Positions 18,129 to 29,099 of a stretch of 64,000 bases of DNA are shown in pieces. Position numbers and translations under genes: made by a program. A model generated the notes under the pieces. The model worked only from the letters and a program-made list of their open reading frames with translations, made no database searches and was not told the DNA's origin. Numbering within the stretch: position 1 is the stretch's first letter; each line of letters starts with the position of its first letter. Source of the stretch: Asterella californica (lineage: Eukaryota; Streptophyta; Marchantiopsida; Marchantiales; Aytoniaceae); NCBI GenBank assembly GCA_036924285.1, contig JAYKYS010000010.1:1922001-1986000 (forward strand), in the 5' to 3' direction.

Positions 18129-19055
18129 TGTAGTGTTGCAGGATTACTCCTTTTGCCCATTTAGTATACAAGATATCGTTCCCACAGAGGATTCGCACAA
18201 GTAACGCTGCTCTAAGTTCTAAGATCTGTTCAAACACACAAACACACGGGTTTTGTCTAGAAATCCCGTCTTCTCACAAAACCACACGTCTTCCAGACTC
18301 GCCAAAAGGTGCTCTGGACCTAAACAAACAACTACTAACTAAAATATCACACAACTATTCACAGAGAAGCTTGGGAATACGCTCTTCCTGCTTCCAGGTT
18401 ACTTCTTCCGGTCTTCTCAACACCGTCTTCCCGAAGCAACTCTCGGCTTCTGGGGGTTCAACTCGGCTTCTCGCACCTCCAAAAGACTGTCCTGCTTCGC
18501 AGAAGTCAACTAGCACGGCTGTTACACGTTGCTCACTCTCACATTCCAACGGGTTAGATTAATCATAGGGTGTATGCCCCCTGTAGCCTTCCCAGACTTC
18601 TGTCTACGGAAATGGTCTTCTTGCAGCACTACAACGACATTCACCTTCACGGAAGCTCAATAGAAGTCTCGGAAGCTCACTAGAAGAAGGTAAGAAGATG
18701 GGGAAGATGAGAGAAGATGGGAAAGAAGGGAAAATCCAAACAAGAGAAAACAAGATAAAAAGGAGAAATTAAGATTCCGACAAGCTTCTAGTCCGGATCC
18801 TGACTAACAAGCCATCCCTGCTTGTAATAGTTTGGGGAGGAAGACAACAGACGTGTGTACAGTTGCATCGTCTTCTACTTGAGGATGTCGTCTTCTGCTG
18901 TTGGAAGAATGCTTCTTTCTTCTTCTCTTCGCTGCTCCGACTTCTCTGTCTTCTGGGATCCCTTATCCATGAGACCGTCCGTACGTAGATCCTAAGTGCT
19001 CTACTGGACGAGCCAAGCTGCAATTCCACAACATTCACCGTCACTCAAGAAGAAC
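18129..19055 (-). mobile_element. Truncated LTR fragment of family A (A2)
   Basis: It is about 93-95% identical by eye to 3022-3965. It starts with the same terminal TGTAGTGT and is cut off near 19055, where repeat D sequence begins. There is no PBS beside it, so it is the 3'-end portion of an LTR in minus orientation followed by target DNA. A 7-bp gap and scattered substitutions separate it from A1. Confidence 0.8.
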
Positions 19056-19069
19056 TTACATCCACTTGC

Positions 19070-19276
19070 TTCTTTCTGAGTTCATTCGAGCTTCCCTATC
19101 CATCGTCCTCAAATTGGAGATCCCAGCTATCAATTTCCTTATCCTACCATCTCTCTACTCCCGAAATCTTGAACAGAAGACGCTTCGGAAGATCTGAACA
19201 TCTTCGGAAGATGCTTCTGAAACCTGACTGTCTTCGGAAGACGACTGTACACAATTCGTATCAAGAGTGGATTTTG
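19070..19276. repeat. Repeat D, copy 1
   Basis: Matches 57051-57262 in inverted orientation over about 210 bp, ending sharply at ATCAAGAGTGGA. It is rich in CTTCGGAAGA-type motifs. Its parent element is not identified. Confidence 0.7.
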
Positions 19277-19285
19277 CTTTACTTT

Positions 19286-19812
19286 TGTGTTAAGAGAGGT
19301 TTGGTACGAATCCTGAGAGACTTAGTGAGTTGTTTGTTATTTCGAGAAGTTGGAAGTTGAGAACTAGGCCTATGCCTCCCGGTCTTCCAAGCTTCTCAAA
19401 TCCACATCTTCCTAGAGAGACTAGAAGACTGGAAAGGCTGGCAGAACGAGCGAGAAGACGTGAAGGTCCGTTACGGATCTCTTCTGTCGGACACATAGCA
19501 GCCTATTCCTTCTTCTTCCCGAACTTAGGAGAGAGTCGTGAGAAGTCTTGCTGGCAGAATCTGGAGAGAATGGTCGAGGGTCATGTCTTCACATCATGCA
19601 GCAAGCTTCTTCTAAGTGTGTATGAGAGACAGGGGTCGAAAGAACAGAGTATGAAGATTTCGTGTCTGTTGTGAGGTTAGATTGCGAGTCGGAAGCCGAA
19701 GACAGGTGAGACCAGTGAAGGGAAGCCTGACTGCGGGAGGTCTTCCGAGAACGTTACTTAATCGGAAGCTGTCCCGGGAATCTTCCCATAGGCCACTGTC
19801 ATCGCAGGAGCC
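19286..19812. repeat. Repeat E, copy 1
   Basis: Matches 59581-60103 in direct orientation at roughly 90% identity by eye. Both copies start TGTGTTAAGAG and both run at their right end into minus-strand B-like gag at the same gag position. The unit may be an LTR remnant (starts TG, with CA near the gag junction), but a partner LTR was not found. Confidence 0.7.
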
Positions 19813-20051
19813 GCGATCATCTTCTGGAACTTGTTCATACGCTTTGTTTCTGACACTCGATTCAGCTCCATCTCTTTCACATAATGTCTCATATATCTTG
19901 AGATGTCTCTCTCATCAAATTGGTCAATCTTGTTGATCATTGCTTGAAGCGCATTTGTTGCCAAAGCTTCCTTCCGTTCATCAAACTGTTGTTGTCGTAA
20001 GAACAATGTGAATGCTTGAAACATCGATGCAGCCGCTGGATCCAACTGCAC
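19812..20051 (-). pseudogene. B-like gag N-terminal fragment
   Basis: The minus strand encodes a Gag N-terminus parallel to element B: MFQAFTLFLRQQQFDERKEA, then NALQAMINKIDQFDERDISR and MRHYVKEMELNRV, each with clear counterparts in the 8332 gag. It is cut at about gag residue 105 by repeat E. Upstream on the minus strand is a PBS matching that of element B (20166-20184), so this is the true 5' end of an old family B relative. Confidence 0.75.
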
Positions 20052-20165
20052 TTTCGGCTATCCAGCGAAACCACTAACTCCATTTTCATCATCTTTCCTC
20101 ACCCCACTCATGATTATCAATCTCCTCTTCAAAGTTCAAACACAAAAGAAATCTCAATCGTAGAC

Positions 20166-20184
20166 TTTCACGTCGAGTTCACCA
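20166..20184 (-). other. Primer binding site of decayed B relative
   Basis: The minus strand reads TGGTGAACTCGACGTGAAA, differing from element B's PBS at one position and located about 115 bp upstream of the gag fragment. LTR sequence would start at 20185 and rise in coordinate. Confidence 0.6.
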
Positions 20185-23130
20185 TCGTATCATGTCGGGT
20201 TTTGCATGAAAGTTGTCCAAGAAAATAAAAAGTTCCTGGCTGTGGAGATGTACTGTGTTGAACGAAGACAAGACAGAGAGAAACAACCAAGAGAACAAGC
20301 GTCGCAAGGTATATCAACTCCTATTTTATATACACTCTCATTCTTCTTCTCTAAGAATGCAAAACAGAGAAATAAACTTGAGCGGTCCGTAATCTACACC
20401 GACCCCTCTAAAATGAGCCCTTGAATCTCAATCCAGATCCAAAACTATCGAAGCGTAACTCAAAACAAGTAAAACATTCCTTTGTTAACAAAAAGAGCTG
20501 CACCAATGTCACACGATTCGAACCCAAGTCCAAACAACGTCCATGTATAAGCCACTAGCTAAAGCTAGCTACCACAAGCTGTACATAACCAACTAGATTT
20601 CTAACGGACTCAAAAAGACAAAAACCGTAGCGAAGGAACCGAAAAAGGTCTATCTGAGAACTTTCTTTTTTCACCAAACGGACTTCAGATGTCGATAAGG
20701 CTTTCCTTCCTAACTTTGTTGGTCTTAAGAACTCCCAAATCTGACTCTCGACAGTCGAGATATCGTCGATTTTTAGCCGCAAGTGACCAAACCTCCAAAA
20801 ACTCTTTCTTGCGGCTAAGAATCACACACACTGCCCAAAAGAATCGCCTGATCTGAGATCCGTCTTCTCTATTAGATAGATGTGGCTACCTTGAACCCAG
20901 CGGGACTCCAAACAAGTTGTTTGGAGTTCTCTTCACAAAATCACACAAGAAAGATAGTGAGTCTCCAGATCCTGAGTGTGAAGATGTTGTACCCTAAATA
21001 TCCATGATGATGTGATAGTAATGGAGTATCTGCGTACTTGCGTGGTGGTAGGCATAGTAAGTGATGAGGAGCGAGATAGCATCCTCCAATGAACGAAGAG
21101 ATTTCGACGAGAAAGACGACATGTACTTCGAGTGTGAGACGACGAGAGTAAGGATAGTGCCACATCCATCCCAGTTAGTTACGACATGCCCATGAAGAGT
21201 TGAGACATTTTGGAGTGAAGCGTACACATAGCTACTCCAAGGACAATATTGATGACGTGGTATGCACATCGATGTGTAGCAATTTGTTGCATGATATGTG
21301 GTTTGTGATCGAATACGAGCATTGTTTAACGCTCTTATTCCACAGTTACACCCTTTACCGATTATGAGATTGGATTATCATTAGAGCTTGGATTTTACGA
21401 GACCCTTACCGTTGACTATACATCATCATCGATATGTGTTGATGATGGTGATCACCTCTCCAAGTCGATTGAGTTTGTGACATTACTGGACAAGACGAGT
21501 GAGAGGACAACGTATGATTTCTTAGATTGAGTGCTGATTGATCATTGGACTACATCTCGAGATCATCCTAAGGCGGATGGTTTGGCACAGAGGGTTGTTC
21601 AGCCGGTGAAGAGAGGATTGCGCAAGTATGGCTTGCAGAATGACCATTTGGGAGACTAGGATTTGCAGTTACCATGATTGACTATGAGCTATCGGTTTAG
21701 CCGGTAAGCATCTTTGGCTTCTTTTTCACCGTATTTTCTATTGTATGATCAAGATCCAGATCTACCTCCGGTCATTTTTCTGATTCTGCTGAGGTGCTGA
21801 ACCTTGATGACTCAGATATGTGAGTGAGAACATGTTCTCAACAAGCCGAGATATTTTGGAGAGTTACGCCTATGGCTTTTGAGAACCTAGCAATTGTTCA
21901 GCATAGAGACACATTGGGGCTGCTCCACCAGCAGACCCCACACAACATACACCTCAAGTCCGTGCGTACAACTGCTAAGCTTGGGTCAACGGTATCATAT
22001 ATATTTGGAAGATGACATGGTGCACAATTATGTATATGGTCCTTCCAAACAACACCATCACGATCCTCTAACATGAGTACTCTAGAAGGTAATACTTCAT
22101 GCACTCGTAAAATAGTGCGTCATGCGATCACATCAACATCATCGGTGCAGTTTGGTGTAGATCGATATAATCATCAGGATGAAATCTGCAAATCGACGGT
22201 CGATAACCTCCTTCTCGAATAGTCGCATTGATGTTTGTTCTCGATGTTGACACATGTCGTGTTTGACTCCACCTCTCAATGTTGTTCCTACTGGACGGTG
22301 GATTTGTCCTCGGTGTATATAGCAAGAATAGTCGATTAGATCTTTGCGTGGTATGGATTACAGACATGCGATTAACGATGAGGTGATGTAACACCCGACT
22401 TCTTGATCTTTGCACTCACGAAGGTGTATGTCACGTAGTTGGGATATGGGGCTATCTGGAGTTAGAGAGACATAACCGTCATCGTCCATGTGTTATGTGT
22501 ATGTGTGGTGTATCTTTTGACAGCGCACAACAACTGTCACGTCAGTTTAGCACCCCGGCTAGGTTGATCGAGTCCGTAGTGATTAGTCCTGATAGAGCCT
22601 TCAAGCTCTTAGCTATGATGGATAGTCTTGATGAACGCAATCTGGATTCTCTGATGCATAGTGTGGATGTGGCTCGACTTTAGTGTTTGTGTAGTGCCGG
22701 TTGGTACGACGGAGTGAGTACAGATCTTTATTTTTGTAGTACACTTGTGTATGTGTATGACACCATCCATGTGTTATGTGTATGTGTGGTGTATCTTTGA
22801 CAGCGATGTATGTTGTGTAACAATGTGTATGCGCACGACACAAACCGTCATGTGACATCCGTCGAGAAATAGCGCTTAAGTCGATTCAAATTTATCGGTT
22901 TCACTATTTCTATCCCGACTAGCTCCTATAATCGCACGGTGCTATTTCGACTGACTCTACAAACAAGGTATGCGTCTTTCCATTGAATTTGAAACTTGTC
23001 TCCTTTTGTCGGAACTAGTCCTTAGTATCACAACATGAAATCACCAACTTGGACCGTGAATTTAGGTTTATGTTGTTGATACCAAGAAGCCTGCTGGTCT
23101 TGGTGGTATTCTCGAATACTTCCGACTACG
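20185..23130 (-). mobile_element. Decayed LTR-type sequence beside the gag relic
   Basis: Expected to include the 5' LTR of the relic with PBS at 20166. It starts (plus strand) with TCATGTCGGGTTTTGC, resembling the other LTR end at 23131. A segment near 21040-21180 (minus) weakly resembles the small-ORF region of element B's LTR. No frame is intact, the LTR's far boundary cannot be placed, and some of the stretch may be unrelated debris. Confidence 0.4.
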
Positions 23131-24013
23131 TCATGTCGGGTTCTACTTGGTGTCATAATGCACGTTGTGTGAATGATTTCTAGACCACACAAGGTTTCTA
23201 GTTCAGGAGGAAATGCACGCTCGAGAAAAAGGAAGGCAAGTATAAATCCAACCCAAAAATGCTTTATTCACCCTTTTTGCACCATCCAATTATACATAAG
23301 ATTTACAAAAGAACATTAGAGGTTCATGGTGTCAACTGAGATTTTCTAATCTTGAGTTTCTCTAGCTAGTCGTAAAGGTCTCAAAAAAACTTTCAAAGAC
23401 TCCAAAAAAAAGATTTTCTGAAATGGATCCGTTAGCAGTTCACCGCAGGTTCTTCTCCAAAATAACCAAACTCCGTTCTGAATACATAAGAATAAGGTAC
23501 ACAATGAGATCTTTCCAATGCCATCAAAATCATGCCAAATGGACGTCTACAATCAACGTTACGTCCTTCCAATGTTACCCAATCCAACCAGTCTCAATAA
23601 AGCTGCAGTAATCTGCTAACGCCCATTAGCAGACCCTCACAGAGTTTCTCCCAAAGTCATCAAAAATGCAAATACGTAGGGTGAAAGCCCTCGAGATATG
23701 CTTTCCAACGCAACAAAAATCACATCAAATGGACATCTTGAGCCTCCGCTACGGCCTTTGGAAACCAAGTGATCTCTCCACCTCCCCAACCTTACCAAAC
23801 TTCCACATCAGCATCCGTCACTATCGAAATCCTAGTTCTTCTGAACCCCGTAACTTCTTCCTGTAGCTCTGTTTGCGACGTTCCAAAAGAAAATTTGTAC
23901 CTACTCAGCGAGCTCTACATAATGATGAGATCAGAATCACTTTCAGTACAAGTATGTAGAAATTTGTGTTCATGCTCTCCATGTTTACTACGAAGTCGGT
24001 CCACGACATGACA
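23131..24013 (-). mobile_element. Decayed 3' LTR of a B relative
   Basis: The minus strand starts TGTCATGTCGTGGACC directly after a PPT-like tract (24014-24031) and ends near CCCGACATGA. Part of it (about 23680-23735) resembles the GTTGGAAAGC...CTCGAGA segment in element B's LTR near 6990-7010. Length is about 883 bp if both ends are right, far shorter than B's LTR. Confidence 0.5.
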
Positions 24014-24031
24014 TCCACCGCCTCTAAACCT
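24014..24031 (-). other. Polypurine tract of decayed B relative
   Basis: The minus strand reads AGGTTTAGAGGCGGTGGA, two changes from the equivalent element B sequence (14271-14288), immediately before the LTR start at 24013. Confidence 0.65.
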
Positions 24032-24109
24032 ACGCATCCTCTAGTATGTGTCAGAAGATGTACAAATGAGGAGTGGATCAACATCTCAGACAATCTCTTC
24101 AGTCCCTCG

Positions 24110-24800
24110 TCAGTCTTATTTATCATCGTCGTCCTCAATATCTTTGAACTCGAACTCTACATCGAGATCCTCAAGGTTCATATCTCCTCTGATCGCTTGA
24201 AGATTTTGACTCGTTTGTCAGCAATCGGCACCTTAACCTTTGCTCCATCCAATTCATGTAATCCATATGTAGTATTGTTGAATACGTCGTGTATCACATA
24301 TGACTCGAACCATCTCTTCGAGAACTTGCATAAAGTACTATGTTGATTGTCTAGATTGTTGTCATCGACAAGAACCGAGCAAGAACTCAATCACCCTCTT
24401 GGATCGCTCTAGATCTGAGTCGATGTCCCTCATCCCATCTAGCTTTGTTTGTGCAACCGAACCTCCTCCTTTAATCTATTCAAAGCAATCTGCACGTCCT
24501 CAGACTTCCGTCCCAATTTTGTATCCCTAGAAGTTCCTCCCATGTCAAGTTATCCTCCCCAGATAACACACTCCATGTAGATACGTGTCCTTTGATCGAC
24601 ACGATAGGCTTTTGACATGTCATGAGCTCCACATGCATGTAATATATTACAGAGCTATGTGTTATTCGATCTGTCCCTAAAGCGAATGGTAGAAGTAGTG
24701 GTCAATCTCTCGGTTTATCTTACAAGCCTTCACTAACACCTTCATGATAAGTGAATGTCCATGTTCACTCTGGCATCCCTTTTGAGATTATAGACAGTTG
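24110..24800 (-). pseudogene. B-like pol C-terminal relic (integrase end)
   Basis: The minus strand aligns with the last ~220 residues of element B pol. The best part is 24390-24178, with LDNQHSTLCKFSKRWF, a LHELDGAKVKVPIADKRVKI block and the GPY/F position changed to ESY. Upstream, stop-ridden segments match the PAELMQGQKPI and HPPIVKAIVKAC regions. A D/E-rich tail follows at 24190-24110. It is nonfunctional. Confidence 0.75.
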
Positions 24801-25178
24801 TATGAATGAATGAAACAAATGAAGTGTCTTTGGGAACTTAACGACGAGCTTTATAACTTGGTGCAATGATATAGATCAAAAAGTTATTATTTCTCTCCAT
24901 AAGCGTCCTTGGAGCAAAAATATGAAACCCCAAAATATGATTTTCAAGAAGGAGCTGGTCCACGACATGAAAGCACGACTAATTTTATCTTGCTATTAGA
25001 AAATTACAACTCAAGATCACGCTAAACCCAAAGACAAGTGTAAACAATTCACACTTGCTTTATCAACGCTAAGACAAATCTAAGTCTTGATTTATATGCT
25101 TATCCAAACCAGTACGCTTCCTTTGAGTGTGCTTTGTTCCTCCTCTTGACAACATCCTAAGCATCTGATTAGAACTAA

Positions 25179-25980
25179 TCACGCTACATTTGATGATAAG
25201 TCTAATATCGTCTTATCATGACTAATCGTACTCTAATTTCCTAACTCTATTTATGATTCTAACTGAATTCATCTCCTCTACGGCAGAGTCGAGATGCACT
25301 AAGAAAGTAGAGAGATGTCCAGACCCCTTTGGTGCATAGAAAGTGCACCAATTCCTAGATATAGGTGTAAATCCAACCTCTCCAGTCTATACGCTCACCT
25401 TGTGGCATCCTCTCTAGGAAATCAATCTCCTAGTCCTAAATGTACATCAGTGACAAAGATTGACATGTAAATGTGGGTTAGGACTCGCCTCTGATGATTT
25501 TCATATAACTCTATCTTCCATTCGTCATCGATGGTTGTACCTTCATGAGAAATCTCCAAGTCAAACATAGTGACCCACATGTCACGCTACCTTTGATGGT
25601 AGGTCTAATATCGTCTTATCATGACTAATTATACTCCAATTTCCTAACTCTAATTATGATCCTAACTGAATCCATCTCCTCTACGGTAGAGTCGAGATGC
25701 ACTAAGAAAGTAGAGAGATGTCCAGACCCCTTTGGTGCATAGAAAGTGCACCAATTCCTAGATATAGGTGTAAATCCAACCTCTCCAGTCTATACGCTCA
25801 CCTTGTGGCATCCTCTCTAAGAAATCAATCTCCTAGTCCTAAATGTACATCAATGACAAAGATTGACATGTAAATGTGCGTCAGGACTCGCCTCTGATGG
25901 TCTTCATATAACTCTATCTTCCATTCGTCATCGATGGTTGTACCTTCATGAGAAATCTCCAAGTCAAACATTGTGGCCCA
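25179..25980. repeat. Tandem duplication, two units of about 400 bp
   Basis: Unit 1 is 25179-25581 and unit 2 is 25582-25980, adjacent and in the same direction, about 95% identical by eye. Both begin TCACGCTAC and end near AAGTCAAACAT. There is no intact ORF in either. The parent sequence is not recognised. Confidence 0.9.
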
Positions 25981-28650
25981 AGCTATTGCAACCCCCTTAC
26001 AAGATATAGGGTTTAAGGTTTAGGGTATGCAACCTCTAATCTCATTAGCTGGTCGTCTGTATATCGTCTTCCACATCTTTGTAGTCCACATATCAAGCTT
26101 AGCTCTCACTGTCCCGGATGGTCCGACTTGAGGAATGCGCATGATCTTGACGATATCCGAGAAAAAATCTTCATTCACATACCTCCACTTCAATTGAAAA
26201 AATACGAGATCTAAATGATGTAACATGTCATCTGCATGTAGTAGATATCTCCAAACCATGTACATGCATGCTAGCCATCAAAAATATAATTGAGACGGTG
26301 AATCCTCCAACGAGAATTCTTACAATCTATGAGTACTAGATTACATCACGACTAACTAGACCGCGAGACGGTGCAATTTTTATCTAGACGAGACGACGTC
26401 TATAGAGATGTGACAACGTCTCAGGAGACTACATGTCGTCTCTAATACATAATACAAAATACTAAAGAAATCTCCTATTACAGAAGCTACGAACTAGCTG
26501 GGAATGCTTCAATATAATAAACCTCTAGTCCTGGTAAGGTAGTAAAAAGAGATACAAATGCTGCACTGAAAAACTCTGAACTGAAGCCACTGCTGCTCTA
26601 TTCGATGGGTTACATGAGTGTGCTCCTGAGCAGATAGCTAATTATCTCCTAGCTATATAGATGCTCTCTGGTTTTCCCTAAGGATCCTCCCAACTGTAAA
26701 CCAGCGCAGTAATTCTCATTTGTCGAGTTCAAGAGCTTTGCATTTGTAAGTTTTTTCAAGTCAATCTAGTTAGTAACGACTGAGATAGATGGAGTTAAAA
26801 AGTTGCACGGTGTCTTGGAGGAAAGGAGAATCTTTCTTGTGACCTAAAGTACAAAAGGAGATCCAAAAGTATATTTATTTTCCTCCTTTTATACTGGAAT
26901 TGGCAGCTAAGAAATAACATTTTAAGTTTCTATCTATTCCACACAAACCAGAATTCCATGTTCCGAACACTAAAGATGAATCATTTCTACTTTCTTCTGC
27001 ATGAAGCCGAAGAAAGTAGAAAAGGAACAATGCATGCTGCCAACAAGCTCAAACAAGAAGAAAGAAAGTTTACAAGTAATTTTCCTTGCTATCAAGATTT
27101 TCAACGAGATGTTCGTATCAATCCAAATTGGCTCATATCAAACTAGTCGTATTTTTTATTGCAAAATGCATTTTCTGCCTAGTAACATTCTTTACACTGC
27201 AACAGCTACAAATCGCCAAATTTAACGATGTGTTTTGTATAATAGCGTCATGCTTATGTGACAATTGCTCTGTCATTTTAAACTGGCTCATAACTTGCGT
27301 AAGAAATAGTATCTGTACATGTAGTACCTCCATCTTGATAGAAATCGTCCAAGTCCATAGTAAACCACAGTGCTCCCAACCAGATACAAATCATATCTCT
27401 CTTACTTGCTACACGATGACAAACAAACATAAAGGATCCAATGTCACTCTCTTAACTTGATAACTGAAAACTCGAGTTTTGGATCCAGTGAATCCAATCG
27501 ATCTTAATTTAATGTTGAACTGAATCGAGTTACAACACCATATACTAAGAGTTTGAATAAATACAGATTTCAAAAGTTTCTTCAAAACCGTCCGGATACT
27601 ACTTCGCCATTCCGGAGGTAACTTGCAGCTTTGAAGATATCGCATATAATCTATGCTATGTATGCATAGTTATAAGCGTGGAGCTTCAGGTTGAAGTTCA
27701 TAGCATGCGCATTAGGCGTTTCTGTCCACCTCGTAACTAGCTTGTAGCTTTAGGCTTATACGGCTATCAAGAGATCTCCAAGTGCTCAATGAACTCATAA
27801 ATGAGAGAGATCTCCAAGTGCTCAGTGAACTCATAATGAGAGACTTCGGATGGACCGAAGTCATAGATATTGTTGAAGATGCTCTAATACTTGAATGTGA
27901 CTAAACGTATGAAAGTTATCTTATGTATTTGTTAATTCATATGCATATTGGCTAAAGTTTGTATGCAGTTCCATATCAATGTTCTATTTTGCTTGAGAAC
28001 ATTTTGTTAAACTTCTTACGTGAAGTGATTCCTTGTCGTGCATTCACAAATCTTACTCTAAAGTATTTTCTCATGTGAACGTCTGAAATAATTTAAGAAC
28101 AAAGTTGAAATGAGATCAAGGTTACCAAGTCATAGAGGTTGTAATATTCACATAAAGTTCTTTACCTGGGACTGTCTGTAAGAACACTTAAAGTAAATAC
28201 CAGTCTTACCATAGGTACTTTAGCAAACACATGGAGCTGACGCTAATTAATCCTAGATGCACATTTATGAATCAAATTCTATAAGTTTTAAGTCTAAACT
28301 GGATGATTTTGTATATTCACTTCTTCCATCTTCTAATCCGTTGATTAAATCTATTCTTCTTGTCAGCAGATGAATGCACGTGTACTCTTTGAATCGCGTG
28401 AGTCTACACTTTCCTTATTGGTTATATATTGGGATTTTTTTGCGTCTCGAGGTCTGGTTAATGTTTAATATTTAAAAACGATTTCAATTTATTTCTATAA
28501 ACTTGATATAGAATTTCTGTTTAACACTTATTTCTTTTCTCATAACACCAAAGGACAAAACTTCTCCAGAAGTTCATGTTGCATGCATATTTGTTCAATA
28601 CTTCTATGTCTTTTTATTCATCTCATTTACACTGAATTGTACATGAGATA
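25981..28650. other. Intergenic, no supported gene
   Basis: AT-rich with only short open frames. A local duplication of about 40 bp sits at 27768-27842 (GAGATCTCCAAGTGCTCA repeated). 26020-26265 (minus) is an 81-codon frame with no recognisable features. I see no RNA gene. Confidence 0.5.
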
Positions 28651-28698
28651 TAATTTATATTCTAACCCTTCCGGTGGGAAGAGTTAGAATATAAATTA
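28651..28698. repeat. Palindrome P1 (22-bp arms)
   Basis: Arms 28651-28672 and 28677-28698 are complementary except at one position, with a 4-nt loop. The core TCTAACCCTT...GTTAGA is shared with palindrome P2 at 56320-56365. Confidence 0.85.
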
Positions 28699-29053
28699 AT
28701 ATTTATCCAGAATCACGTGTATTGACAATGAAAGTCTCCTACTTATACCCCAGGAACGCATCAGCCCGCTCTTCACTTATGGATTCTCTTCGGTTAAGTT
28801 GACTACTCTGGGAATGGTTAATATATAATATTATAAATTAATTTAATTTTCTATTATAACTTATTAGAATAAATTTTTATAACACTTCCACGTTTTCTGA
28901 TAAGAGAAAACGGAATTGGCTGTTGGGGGATGCTTATTCAATCTATGTGTCGTTAGAAACATTATAATATTTGCTTACAGCTGAGATGAAATGATTGGAT
29001 CTCCATAAACTACTGGCACAAATACTTGCATAATTGTTGCGTACTCCAACTCA

Positions 29054-29091
29054 TTCGCGGGTTCCAAGAAACCGAAAAGGGAACCCGCGAA
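29054..29091. repeat. GC-rich hairpin (12-bp perfect arms)
   Basis: TTCGCGGGTTCC at 29054-29065 and its reverse complement at 29080-29091 flank a 14-nt loop. It lies inside an open frame (29026-29454) that otherwise shows no coding features. Confidence 0.8.
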
Positions 29092-29099
29092 CAGCGATT

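Noticed and set aside
20505..20545. tRNA T-loop-like GGTTCGAATC on the minus strand
   Set aside because: Flanking bases do not form a T-stem and no D- or anticodon arm is present at the right distances.
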